In this document: piece after piece, positions 18,003-26,655 of the stretch
How the letters are laid out: every line of letters begins with the position of its first letter
Numbering within the stretch: the first letter of the stretch is position 1
NCBI RefSeq assembly: GCF_019492185.1
Contig: NZ_JAICCF010000006.1
Span: forward strand, 124,001 to 188,000
Source: Chitinophaga rhizophila
GTDB lineage: Bacteria > Bacteroidota > Bacteroidia > Chitinophagales > Chitinophagaceae
Direction of reading: 5' to 3'
DNA length: 64,000 nucleotides
Translations under genes and position numbers: made by a program
The notes under the pieces: generated by a model
The model's input: only the letters and a program-made list of their open reading frames with translations
What the model was told of the DNA's origin: nothing
Databases searched by the model: none

Positions 18003-18198
18003 TCTGACATATGAAGCAGCATACAAAGAACTGCAACAGATCGCCAGGGAAATAGAAACGGAATCCGTTTCTGTAGATGTACTGGCGGCAAGAGTGAAAC
18101 GTGCTTCCGAATTAATTACCTTCTGTCAGGCGCGCCTGCGGGCAACAGAAGCAGAAGTGGAGAATATTATTCAGCAGATGGAAGATAAACCGCTGTGA
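17992..18198 (+). CDS. xseB: Exodeoxyribonuclease VII small subunit
   Basis: 68 residues from ATG 17992, which overlaps the last 11 bases of xseA; a longer open frame from 17866 is an artefact. The helical hairpin signature of the family is seen: YEAAYKELQQIAREIE, VSVDVLAARVKRASELITFCQ and LRATEAEVENI. It is the regulatory/stabilising subunit of exonuclease VII. The overlap implies translational coupling with xseA. Confidence 0.93.
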   Translation: MDTNLTYEAAYKELQQIAREIETESVSVDVLAARVKRASELITFCQARLRATEAEVENIIQQMEDKPL

Positions 18199-18240
18199 TC
18201 TGGTCTTGTTGTGTGTATGCACAGCAGGCATAAAATAACT

Positions 18241-18276
18241 GAGGGCTGCAGGATAGTGATCCTGCAGCCCTCTTTA
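18241..18276. terminator. Bidirectional terminator between xseB and the CsgG-like gene
   Basis: GAGGGCTGCAGGAT (18241-18254) and ATCCTGCAGCCCTC (18259-18272) form a perfect 14-bp stem with an AGTG loop, followed by TTTATATT on the plus strand. The genes on both sides converge on it. Confidence 0.85.
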
Positions 18277-18291
18277 TATTCAGTAAACTGA

Positions 18292-19107
18292 TTATTCAGT
18301 AACGATCTCACACTTGATTTTAGCGCCTGCTTCTACTTTCTTTGCGATAGCAGCACCGCCTTCTTTTACCAGACATATAGAGAAGTTTTCGTCCTCTATT
18401 TTTGCCACAGCTATTTTACCAAGAGTTTTCTTTCTGTGCATCTTCTTACCATCAACAGTCAGGTCGGTAACTTCATATACACGGAACTCGTCATGTTCCT
18501 GCAGACCAGACAGGCTACCTGCAACAATCAATACACGGATAGCTTCACCTGCACTATTCTTCTCTTCAATCTGTGCGATAGATACCGGTGTTTTCAGGTT
18601 CTCACGGATAAACTTTTCGATACCCGGTGTCAGTTCCTTCATCGCATCTTCAAAGGCGCGTTTGCCTTTAGCGCCAGCTGTGAATCTTGAAGTGGCCACT
18701 TCTTCACCGGAGTTAACATCCACGATAGCGATGTCAAACAGTAGTTCTGAAGTAGTGACATTGGTAATGCCTAACGGAAGATCAGATGGTTTCGTGTCTA
18801 CATTGGCTTTCAGGATGTTACCCGTCACAATGTACTGTGCGCCCAGTGATTTTGCATGAGCCAGCGCACCGGCGTCGGGATTGGGTTGTCCTACTCCTGC
18901 TTTGATCTGTTCAAGCTTATCTTTTTCCATCAAAGAAAAACCTCTCACTTTTAAGGTAGCATCATATACAGTATTCTGTATAGCCGTCACGTATTCAGTC
19001 CTACCACTACTTTTGAAAGACGCAACACCTACAAGGTTTTTGGTTTGGGCGAAAGCAGATGAGAAAGCAACAATGCCGCATAAAACGGATAATACTCTTT
19101 TTGTCAT
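18292..19107 (-). CDS. CsgG/LpoB-like secreted protein
   Basis: 271 residues with a signal peptide ending at SSAFAQ. Residues 20-175 resemble the CsgG/HfaB or LpoB-type fold: VGVASFKSSGR, LMEKDKLEQIK, AKSLGAQYIVTGNI and LFDIAIVDVNSGEEVATSRF, with GxxxF-like closing strands. The C-terminal third (about 190-271) looks like a small beta domain with an EEKNSAGEAIRVLIVAG core and is not assigned. No lipobox Cys is seen, unlike curli CsgG, so a pore role is unproven. No curli genes are nearby. It appears to have its own promoter at 19135-19142. Confidence 0.65.
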   Translation of the reverse strand: MTKRVLSVLCGIVAFSSAFAQTKNLVGVASFKSSGRTEYVTAIQNTVYDATLKVRGFSLMEKDKLEQIKAGVGQPNPDAGALAHAKSLGAQYIVTGNILKANVDTKPSDLPLGITNVTTSELLFDIAIVDVNSGEEVATSRFTAGAKGKRAFEDAMKELTPGIEKFIRENLKTPVSIAQIEEKNSAGEAIRVLIVAGSLSGLQEHDEFRVYEVTDLTVDGKKMHRKKTLGKIAVAKIEDENFSICLVKEGGAAIAKKVEAGAKIKCEIVTE

Positions 19108-19134
19108 GGCTAGGTATTAGTTTGAAATAGCGCC

Positions 19135-19142
19135 CAAAAATA
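19135..19142 (-). promoter_or_regulatory. Predicted -7 box (TATTTTTG) for the CsgG-like gene
   Basis: The minus strand reads TATTTTTG, an exact TAnnTTTG match, 27 bases from the start codon. No clear -33 TTTG is present. Confidence 0.35.
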
Positions 19143-19182
19143 CGACTATTCCCCTTATATATTTTTTTTTATGATAAATACC

Positions 19183-22100
19183 CTAACCAGCTCGTTGGTC
19201 TTGCTTCACGGGCAGGATAATAGTGAACGTAGCACCTTCTTTCTCACGGCTATAGGCGGTGATCAAACCATTATGTTTATCAATGATCTTACGGGTAACG
19301 GCCAATCCGATACCGGTACCTTCATATTTATCTTTCGTATGCAGACGCTGAAAGAGTACAAATATTTTATCCAGGTACTTCTCATCAAAGCCTATCCCAT
19401 TGTCAGATATGGAAACGCAGACAAATGGCCCTTCCGGGTCTCCCGGGCTATCAAACCGCTTCTCTTTGATGCGGTTACCCCGGATTGAGATCACTGGTTG
19501 TACATCCTTTCTTGAGAATTTGAAGGCATTGCTTAACAGATTCTGGAAGACCTGCCGTAATTGTCCCGGTACAGCTTCTATAACCGGCAGCTGTGTAACG
19601 GATACTTTGGCGTTCTTCTCCTGTATAAGTATTTCAAGATCAGAGAGTATTTCCTTGACGATCACCGTAAGATCCACCTGTTCAAAGAAGCTTGCCTGCG
19701 ATAAACGGGAGAAGCGCAGCAGGTCATCAATAAGGCTGGCCATACGGGATGAGGAACTGATAATACGGTTCAGATAGTCCTTTGCCTTGTCTTCCAAATT
19801 CTCTTGATACCTGTCTTTCAACATGTTACCAAACATATGGATCTTGCGCAAAGGTTCTTTCAGGTCATGAGAAGCTACAAAGGCATATTGTTGCAACTCG
19901 GCGTTACTTGCTTCCAGATCTTCATTGGCCTGCTTCAGTTCAAGCGTACGTTCCTCAATACGCTGTTCCATAATTTCGGCAGCCATCTTCTGCTGATGGA
20001 TGTCGGTACTGGTACCTACCAGCACACTGGAACGTCCTTCCATATCTTTCTGCACCCTGGTACGATGCAGGAACCAATGGTAAGCACCGTCTTTGTCCCG
20101 AATACGCATTTCCAATGAAAAGTCCTGCTTATCCTTGACTGCATAATTCCAGCTGGTTTGCCAGTTAGCAATATCATCCGGGTGAATGATACTTTCCCAC
20201 TGTTCCTGTTGCAATATCTCCAGTGATTTACCGGTGTATATAACAAACTGCTCGTTGACGAAGTTGATATGTCCGTCCGCCTCGGAAGTCCAGAGTATTA
20301 ACGGCATTGCCTCAGCGAGGAAGCGTTTTTCCTCTTTGTTAGCAATTACCTGTTCCTCTGCCTGACGCAGGTTGGTTACGTCCATCATGGAGCCCAGCAT
20401 ACGGTATGGCGTATTGTATTCATCCAGCAGCAGGTATCCCCTGTCGAGTACATGTGCGTAGGTGCCATCCGCACGACGCAGTCTGTACCCTTCTGTCCAT
20501 TGACTTTGTTTAGAGTTTACAGCCCTGGAAATACTGTTTCTCACCTTATCCCTGTCTTCAGCATGGATGTTCTCCAGCCAGAAGGTACGGCTGTCAGAAC
20601 CTTCCCTCTCATAGCCATAGATAACATAGAAGTTATCACTCCACCACACGCTGTTATTGGTAAGGCTCCAGTCCCAGATGGTATCGTTGGTAGCCTTGGA
20701 TACCAGGCGGAAGCGTTCTTCACTCATGGTGAGTTCACGTGTCCTTTCCAGTACCTTATTTTCAAGGTCGCTATTGAGATTACGCAGACTTTCTCTGGCC
20801 TGTACCAGCTCATTATAGTTTCTGCGCAAGCGGTCTTCTGCATCTTTTTTCTCGGTAACATCCGAGCAGGTAATTACCATATTACCATCCTGCGTTTTCA
20901 CACCAGACATTTCATACCAGTTGTCGTGCTGCTCGTCTTCTATGTGAAATTCTGTCTGCAGGATCTCGCCTGATTCTATTACCTGTACATACTTCTCAAA
21001 CAGACCGTGTTCCAGCAATTGCGGCATAGCCTGCTTCATAGAAGGATGTTTCTGAGAAGTTACATCTTTGCCCAGGAAACGTAAGCCTTCACTATTAGAT
21101 GCCAGCAGGCGGAAGTCAGCCACTACGCCTACTTCATTTCTCACAGGTTTAAATGCGAGGATGACATTTGTACTGGCATTGAACACACCTTTCAACAGCA
21201 TGTCAAGTTCCTTGATAGCAGTAATATCCACGAAGGTGATTACTACTCCATCCGTCTGCTTATCCTGCCGGATGTAAGGAAATATCTTCATCAGGTACAT
21301 ATTGCCATTGCTCAGTACCATCTCTTTTTCTACTGTACGCTTTGCCCTGATCACGTTATGGATATCCTCAATCATACTATCCTGCTGGATGTTGGTAGAG
21401 ATATGATTGATCGGGCGACCTATATCTGACGGAATCAGATTGATCATTTTAATAGCAGCCTGATTGAACTTACGGATACGCAGATGGGAGTCAACGAATA
21501 CCTGACCGATATCCGTACTACGGAAGTAGTTATCCATATCGTCATTCAGCTCTATCAGTTCTTTGATCTTCAGCTGATGTTCCGTATTCAGGGTATGCAG
21601 TTCCTCATTGAGTGATTGCAGCTCTTCGTTGCTGGACTGCAGTTCCTCATTGGCGGAGAGTAGTTCTTCATTGCTGGATTGTAGTTCTTCGTTGGAAGTT
21701 TCCAACCCTTCTATTGCCATCTGAAGATTAGTACGGGTCTCACTGAGTTCCGCTTCCAGGGACATAATGTGTTCCTTAACGTCTGCAGGCTGTGCATGCG
21801 TATCCGGAGATTCATGTGGCCCTGTTCTGTCATGATCTTCCTGGAAGACGATCATGGTATGCTGATTTGTATTGGCAGGCCCTGGTTTAATCAGCAGATT
21901 GACAACACGAACGCCATCCGGCGTACTAACCTTTATTCCTTTCACTTCAGATTTCCTGGCAGAAGTCCATGCTTGCCGCAAGGCGATATTCAGCGCCATT
22001 GACAGGTCACTGGGTACCATCTTCATCAGGTTCAGGTGCAGCTTCTTCTCTGGAAGTGATAAGTACTTCTTATAGTTACCTAATGCTTCATGTATCTCGT

Positions 22101-23685
22101 ATGACTTATCGATGTATATAGCCGCAAAGCCAAAGTCCTCGGCCATAGCCTCCCGGAAGTCTTCCTGCAGGTTATTGCTCTTCTTTTCAGCCATCGTGGT
22201 ACGTCCATTGTTACTGACACGCAAGTCACGATTTTGGCGGATATATTCCAGCGGACTATATAGATTATCCGGGAGTGATGTACGGGAGCTATCTGTCTTC
22301 TTATAGATCTTCCATTTCTGGTGTATCTCTTCCAGACCACCACGGATCAGCGAAGCTGACTCACTGGGGCCCAGGAACAGATAACCGCCGGTATTCAACG
22401 CAAAATGAAGGGAGGATAACACCTGTTTCTGCAACACGTTCTCCATATAGATCAACATGTTGCGGCAGGTAACCAGGTCATTTTTGATGAAAGGAGGATC
22501 TTTCAGGATATTATGCCGGGCAAATACGATCTGCTTACGCAGTCGCGGCGCTACTGTATATTGTTTATCTTCTTTGATGAAGTACTTCTTAAGTAAGGTG
22601 GGTTCTACTTCTTTTGCGATAGAAGCAGGATAGGTGCCTCGGGCAGCAAATTCGATAGCGTTACTATCAATATCTGTTGCAAATATTTTAACGTCCAGCC
22701 ACTTACTCTTTTCCTGCAGACACTGATCGAGTATCATTGCAAGAGAGTATGCTTCTTCACCAGTACTACAGGCGGTCACCCATATTTTTATGATAGCGCC
22801 TTCTTCCTTCTCTTCCACAAGGCGTGAAAGCACCTGATCTTTGAGTATGTCGTAGGCCGTTTTATCTCTGAAGAAGCGGGTAACGCCTATCAGAAAATCC
22901 CTGGCCAGCGCTTTACTTTCCTCTTCACTCTGCCGGAGCAGCTGCACGTACTCCTCCAGGCTTTTCACATTAAACTGGGCCATCCGCTTAGCAATACGCC
23001 GTGTGATGGTAGGTGGTTTATAGTGATTAAAATCCTGTCCGCTATGCTCTCTTACTAACTGGAAGATCTCAGTCAACATGTCATCGTCGATCTTCCCGTT
23101 AAACACCTGTACTGGCATGTCCTGGATATAGTTATAAATTTCACCGGGCATAAACTCCGGTGCCAGTACATAATCCATATTTTCTGAACCAATCACACTT
23201 CTGGGCATTCCGTCAAACTTCGCAGTTTCCGGATCCTGCACCATGACCATACCACCTGCCTTCTTTACAGCGGCAGCACCTTTAGTACCATCTGTTCCGG
23301 TTCCGGAAAGGATGATACAAATTGCATGACGACCTTTATCTTTTGCTAGTGAGAAGAGGAAAGTATCAATAGCCGTATTAGGAGCTTTCTCGACTGGCTT
23401 TTGTACCAGTCTGAGACGTCCCTGCTCTATAATAATCTCTTTGTTATTCGGAATAACATAGACACAGTCGTTTTCGACTGCCATATCTTCCTCTACCTCT
23501 CTTACCTGCATGTTGGTATGTTTGGAAACCAGTTCCACCAGCAGGCTTTTATAATCGGGAGACAGATGCTGAATGATGACAAACGAAAGATTGCCATATT
23601 CCGGCATGTTATCAAAGAATTCGTGGATGGCTTCCAGGCCACCAGCAGAGGCTCCTATCGCTACTATGTAGTTCGCTTTCTTCAT
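19183..23685 (-). CDS. CheB-CheR-PAS-histidine kinase fusion
   Basis: 1500 residues. CheB methylesterase domain (1-190) with catalytic triad S13 (GASAGG), H40 (QHLSP) and D132 (GTGTDG). CheR methyltransferase (about 205-480) with WVTACSTGEEAYSLA and NDLVTCRNMLIYM. A coiled coil of ELQSSNEEL-type heptads follows at about 638-710, then four PAS-like regions (about 705-823, 823-945, 987-1112, 1115-1237). The kinase core has phospho-acceptor H1273 (ASHDLKEPLRK), N-box NLLSNAFKFS, and G-boxes DNGIGFD and GTGIGLAV. There is no receiver domain and no membrane segment, so it is cytosolic. It is the last gene of a minus-strand cluster with a phytochrome (44 bases upstream), haem oxygenase and response regulator. 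All CheB, CheR and kinase motifs look intact. Confidence 0.95.
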   Translation of the reverse strand: MKKANYIVAIGASAGGLEAIHEFFDNMPEYGNLSFVIIQHLSPDYKSLLVELVSKHTNMQVREVEEDMAVENDCVYVIPNNKEIIIEQGRLRLVQKPVEKAPNTAIDTFLFSLAKDKGRHAICIILSGTGTDGTKGAAAVKKAGGMVMVQDPETAKFDGMPRSVIGSENMDYVLAPEFMPGEIYNYIQDMPVQVFNGKIDDDMLTEIFQLVREHSGQDFNHYKPPTITRRIAKRMAQFNVKSLEEYVQLLRQSEEESKALARDFLIGVTRFFRDKTAYDILKDQVLSRLVEEKEEGAIIKIWVTACSTGEEAYSLAMILDQCLQEKSKWLDVKIFATDIDSNAIEFAARGTYPASIAKEVEPTLLKKYFIKEDKQYTVAPRLRKQIVFARHNILKDPPFIKNDLVTCRNMLIYMENVLQKQVLSSLHFALNTGGYLFLGPSESASLIRGGLEEIHQKWKIYKKTDSSRTSLPDNLYSPLEYIRQNRDLRVSNNGRTTMAEKKSNNLQEDFREAMAEDFGFAAIYIDKSYEIHEALGNYKKYLSLPEKKLHLNLMKMVPSDLSMALNIALRQAWTSARKSEVKGIKVSTPDGVRVVNLLIKPGPANTNQHTMIVFQEDHDRTGPHESPDTHAQPADVKEHIMSLEAELSETRTNLQMAIEGLETSNEELQSSNEELLSANEELQSSNEELQSLNEELHTLNTEHQLKIKELIELNDDMDNYFRSTDIGQVFVDSHLRIRKFNQAAIKMINLIPSDIGRPINHISTNIQQDSMIEDIHNVIRAKRTVEKEMVLSNGNMYLMKIFPYIRQDKQTDGVVITFVDITAIKELDMLLKGVFNASTNVILAFKPVRNEVGVVADFRLLASNSEGLRFLGKDVTSQKHPSMKQAMPQLLEHGLFEKYVQVIESGEILQTEFHIEDEQHDNWYEMSGVKTQDGNMVITCSDVTEKKDAEDRLRRNYNELVQARESLRNLNSDLENKVLERTRELTMSEERFRLVSKATNDTIWDWSLTNNSVWWSDNFYVIYGYEREGSDSRTFWLENIHAEDRDKVRNSISRAVNSKQSQWTEGYRLRRADGTYAHVLDRGYLLLDEYNTPYRMLGSMMDVTNLRQAEEQVIANKEEKRFLAEAMPLILWTSEADGHINFVNEQFVIYTGKSLEILQQEQWESIIHPDDIANWQTSWNYAVKDKQDFSLEMRIRDKDGAYHWFLHRTRVQKDMEGRSSVLVGTSTDIHQQKMAAEIMEQRIEERTLELKQANEDLEASNAELQQYAFVASHDLKEPLRKIHMFGNMLKDRYQENLEDKAKDYLNRIISSSSRMASLIDDLLRFSRLSQASFFEQVDLTVIVKEILSDLEILIQEKNAKVSVTQLPVIEAVPGQLRQVFQNLLSNAFKFSRKDVQPVISIRGNRIKEKRFDSPGDPEGPFVCVSISDNGIGFDEKYLDKIFVLFQRLHTKDKYEGTGIGLAVTRKIIDKHNGLITAYSREKEGATFTIILPVKQDQRAG

Positions 23686-23729
23686 TCAATTATTTAACCA
23701 TAACTATTATCATACCAAATCAACTGGCA

Positions 23730-25253
23730 TTAGTCCAACCCTTTGATAAGGAACTCGAGGAGGAAGTTACGAAGTAACCCTGCCATCTGGATTTCGGTGT
23801 CTTTCCAGGGGAGGGCCGTATTGCGGACTGTCTGTTGCCAGATACTGAATGAGTTACGTGGATGGTATTGTATATTATCCTTCTCAAATCGTATTGCTTC
23901 ATTCGGGTTACCTCCCCAATTGACTTCCTGGACTACCTCAGGACGGAAGACAACCAGAAATTCCCCCTTACTAGGCTGTACTGGAATTACCAGTATACCG
24001 CTAGCAATATCTGCATAATGGATAGCCGGTTCATAACTGCCTGCAAGGTGCAGCTCCTGGAATACCTGGGAGGAGGCAGTACTTTGTAACCAGAGGAACA
24101 GGTCCTTTAGTTCATTTTTACCCGGCACTTTTCCAATCGTATCTAATCTCCGGTTAAACAACAAGGCTGCCCCCGATGCATTGAGCAATTGTAGTACACT
24201 GGCCTCCTTTTCGAGTAATCCATTCCCCAGTTCGCCAGTTGTAAATACCTGCTCTATGAGACGGGTGTGGATATCGTGCAGTTTCGTGTATTCATCGCTT
24301 TGTTCCTTATAGGAAAGGGACTGAATATGTGCGGCAATAATGTCTGACAGTAACTCAAACAGGGCCCTTCCTTCATATGGCAACCGGTACGCAGTGCGGT
24401 GGTGGCATGAGAACAATCCCCACAATTGTCCGTCTTTCAGAATACGGCAGGACATGGATGTCATAATAGCCATGTTCTTCATATATTCAAGGTGTACAGC
24501 CGGTACGCTGCGGAGGTTACATCCGGAAAGGTCTGTAAAGGCATTGGTCAGCGGGTTGATAACCGGATAAAGGCTCACAGGCACATATTCCCTGTTAGGA
24601 ATCATGCGGTAAGGATTGTCGAGGTACATGGCCCTGGCCTGACGTGGAATATCAGACGCAGGGAATGTAAGGCCGAGATACGACTCCATACCTTCTTCCT
24701 GCTCTTCTGCCAGTACTGTACCATTCCAATCCTGATCAAACTTGTATACCATTACCTTATCAAAGCCAGACAGTTCCTTCAGCTGTTTAGCCGCTGTTTC
24801 ACAGGCCGCCTTGATAGACCTGGTGGCATTGATGGCAGCCATAGCATACTTCAGCTGCTGGTATATATCTATAAACGAATGATCTTCTCCGGCGTCGCCA
24901 AGTTCTTCTATTTCCAGGATCATCGCTTCTGCAGACAGGTGGGCGATGGCCAGATAGTCTTTTGTTCCCTGGTCTCCGGTAAAGGAGAGTGTAAATGGCA
25001 GTTTATTTACCAATCCCTCCTCCAGCTTACGGTGCAATTCCTTCATCTGTGTTTCCGGGATATAGTCGGATAACATAGTCTCTACGATATCAACAGGTTG
25101 CTTACCAATAGCTGCTGTAATATTTTCACTCACCTGAACAATCCTGTAATCTGCTTGTCTTACAACCAGCAACATACCATAGGGCTGTATCAGATTGATC
25201 TGATGAAGCGGAACGCTACCACAAAAGGTAGAGTCAAAATTCCTTTTTTGCAT
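23730..25253 (-). CDS. Bacteriophytochrome photosensory module without output domain
   Basis: 507 residues: PAS (about 18-115), GAF (about 135-315) and PHY (about 325-505). The biliverdin attachment Cys expected near the N-terminus is C11. PASDIP at 198-203 holds D201, with H254 and H284/H285 as chromophore-pocket histidines, and the PHY tongue carries PRNSF at 465-469. The protein ends at the PHY exit helix (LLEFLIKGLD), exactly where a histidine kinase would normally begin. A red/far-red biliverdin sensor that must signal through a partner is the natural reading. The kinase gene follows after 44 bases and the biliverdin-producing haem oxygenase precedes it by 33 bases. Confidence 0.95.
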   Translation of the reverse strand: MQKRNFDSTFCGSVPLHQINLIQPYGMLLVVRQADYRIVQVSENITAAIGKQPVDIVETMLSDYIPETQMKELHRKLEEGLVNKLPFTLSFTGDQGTKDYLAIAHLSAEAMILEIEELGDAGEDHSFIDIYQQLKYAMAAINATRSIKAACETAAKQLKELSGFDKVMVYKFDQDWNGTVLAEEQEEGMESYLGLTFPASDIPRQARAMYLDNPYRMIPNREYVPVSLYPVINPLTNAFTDLSGCNLRSVPAVHLEYMKNMAIMTSMSCRILKDGQLWGLFSCHHRTAYRLPYEGRALFELLSDIIAAHIQSLSYKEQSDEYTKLHDIHTRLIEQVFTTGELGNGLLEKEASVLQLLNASGAALLFNRRLDTIGKVPGKNELKDLFLWLQSTASSQVFQELHLAGSYEPAIHYADIASGILVIPVQPSKGEFLVVFRPEVVQEVNWGGNPNEAIRFEKDNIQYHPRNSFSIWQQTVRNTALPWKDTEIQMAGLLRNFLLEFLIKGLD

Positions 25254-25286
25254 ATAAAAGGGGAATAAGCGGGTTGTTGAATTTGT

Positions 25287-25862
25287 TTATTGTCCCTGCC
25301 GGCTGAGCGCCCACAATTTAAACTTCTCAAAAGTGGTGGCAGCAGCCTCCAGCATCCTTTGCTGTTGTTGTTCGGTACCATTGTACCCCTGGAGGTAATG
25401 TACAAAGGTATCCCAGTAAGACTGGGTATCAGCGCCGTAGCCATTAAAGAACGATAATGCCTGTGGAAGTTCCGGTGCCTGGAGGTTTCGCAGGAGCATC
25501 TGACAAATCACCTGTCCTCCCAGCGTGGACCCTTCTAATACATACATTGCGCCCAATGCCTGCGCATTATCCGTGATTTCGGGTATATCAGTACAGCAAA
25601 CCGGCTGAGTGGCAGGCGCTTTACGAATGGCCGCGATATCATCGAGTATAGAGGAGGCTTTTCTTCTCAGTTCAAAGCCTCCCGGAAATGTCCTATCCAT
25701 ATGAGCTGCTATATGCTGCTCCAGCGGATAGTAATAGCCATAAAAAAGTTCTAACAGACTGGCATACGATTCAGGTGTATTCACAGCTTTAATGCTGGGA
25801 ATCAGCACACGCTCAAGTTCCTGATGTTGTTTTGCCGTACGTTCCCTTAACAGTTCGATCAT
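25287..25862 (-). CDS. bphO: Biliverdin-producing haem oxygenase (BphO type)
   Basis: 191 residues, all helical in character, normal for bacterial haem oxygenase. The proximal haem ligand is H13 in TAKQHQELE and the distal-helix motif is LEGSTLGGQ around residue 110. It opens haem to biliverdin, CO and iron. Its position directly upstream of the phytochrome argues that its role is to supply chromophore, as in other BphO-BphP pairs. The haem uptake genes at 30-38 kb could provide substrate, but that link is inference. Confidence 0.93.
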   Translation of the reverse strand: MIELLRERTAKQHQELERVLIPSIKAVNTPESYASLLELFYGYYYPLEQHIAAHMDRTFPGGFELRRKASSILDDIAAIRKAPATQPVCCTDIPEITDNAQALGAMYVLEGSTLGGQVICQMLLRNLQAPELPQALSFFNGYGADTQSYWDTFVHYLQGYNGTEQQQQRMLEAAATTFEKFKLWALSRQGQ

Positions 25863-25938
25863 TATTATACTCCGTTATTATTTGTCAAGAGTAATTAAAA
25901 GTACGGTGAATAAACGTCTGATCCATGTGGAAAGATTT

Positions 25939-26388
25939 CTACGGTAGCTGAACGACTGTAAACCAATAGGTGTGCAGCATGCGGGTAAACGCTACCAGAT
26001 CAGAAAAATTAGCAGGCTTGATAGTATAACTATTGACTCCCAATTCGTAACATTTTGAAATATCCTTAGCCTCAGTAGATGTGGTCAGGATAATTATAGG
26101 CAACCATTTCAGGTTTATATGTTCCTTTATTTCCCGTAAAGCCTCACGTCCGTCCTTACGCGGCATATTCAGATCCAGTAGAATGATGCTTGGAAAAGGA
26201 TACTTTTCCTCATCAGCATATTTCCCTTGTCTGTTCAGATAAAACATCAATTCTTCTCCATTCTCGACAAAACGCAGTTCGGCATCTGCACCACTTTCTT
26301 CAAAAGCAACTTTGATTAGCTCCCTGTCATCTGCGTCATCGTCGGCCACCAGTATACATTTCCTGCTACGTAGCACCTTATTGATCAT
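25939..26388 (-). CDS. Rcp1-like single-domain response regulator
   Basis: 149 residues forming one receiver domain. Acidic pocket D16-D18, phospho-acceptor D72 (LLDLNMPRKDG), switch Thr at 102/103 (ILTTS) and K124 (TIKPANF) are all present. The insertion around residues 50-65 (LNRQGKYADEEKYPFPS) is typical of the Rcp1 group that partners phytochrome kinases in cyanobacteria. There is no DNA-binding domain, so it should act by protein contact or phosphotransfer. It is the first gene of the phytochrome cluster, 76 bases before bphO. Confidence 0.93.
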   Translation of the reverse strand: MINKVLRSRKCILVADDDADDRELIKVAFEESGADAELRFVENGEELMFYLNRQGKYADEEKYPFPSIILLDLNMPRKDGREALREIKEHINLKWLPIIILTTSTEAKDISKCYELGVNSYTIKPANFSDLVAFTRMLHTYWFTVVQLP

Positions 26389-26466
26389 CCAGTTTTCTAT
26401 TTATAACGGCTAAAATTACTTAAATAAACTTGCAAAACAGTCAGTGAAAGTGGGATTTGTGCCTTG

Positions 26467-26495
26467 GGTCTCGCCTCCGGTTAGGAGACGAGACC
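26467..26495. other. Strong hairpin in the leader of the phytochrome cluster
   Basis: GGTCTCG (26467-26473) pairs with CGAGACC (26489-26495) and CTCC (26475-26478) with GGAG (26484-26487), separated by one C/A mismatch, around a five-base loop. No T tract follows on either strand. It lies between the S41 peptidase stop and the response regulator start, within the predicted leader. Confidence 0.5.
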
Positions 26496-26587
26496 ATTAA
26501 GGACTTATAATGTTAAGAAACTTATGTTTTGCTAAAGAAGTCTGCTTTCGGGGTAAACAAACAGCACTTTTAATTAGGAAGCTGTTG

Positions 26588-26595
26588 CAAAGGTA
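26588..26595 (-). promoter_or_regulatory. Predicted -7 box (TACCTTTG) for the phytochrome cluster
   Basis: Exact TAnnTTTG match on the minus strand, about 200 bases upstream of the response regulator start. The nearest TTTG upstream (26621-26624) is spaced 25 bases away, longer than usual, so the -33 box is doubtful. Confidence 0.4.
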
Positions 26596-26655
26596 ACAGC
26601 AGCTATTCTAATTGACTGATCAAATCGGGAAAAAACATTACGATATAAGGAAATA

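Noticed and set aside
21590..21740. Repetitive stretch in the kinase gene as a separate repeat element
   Set aside because: It encodes the ELQSSNEEL coiled coil that is standard in CheB-CheR-PAS proteins.
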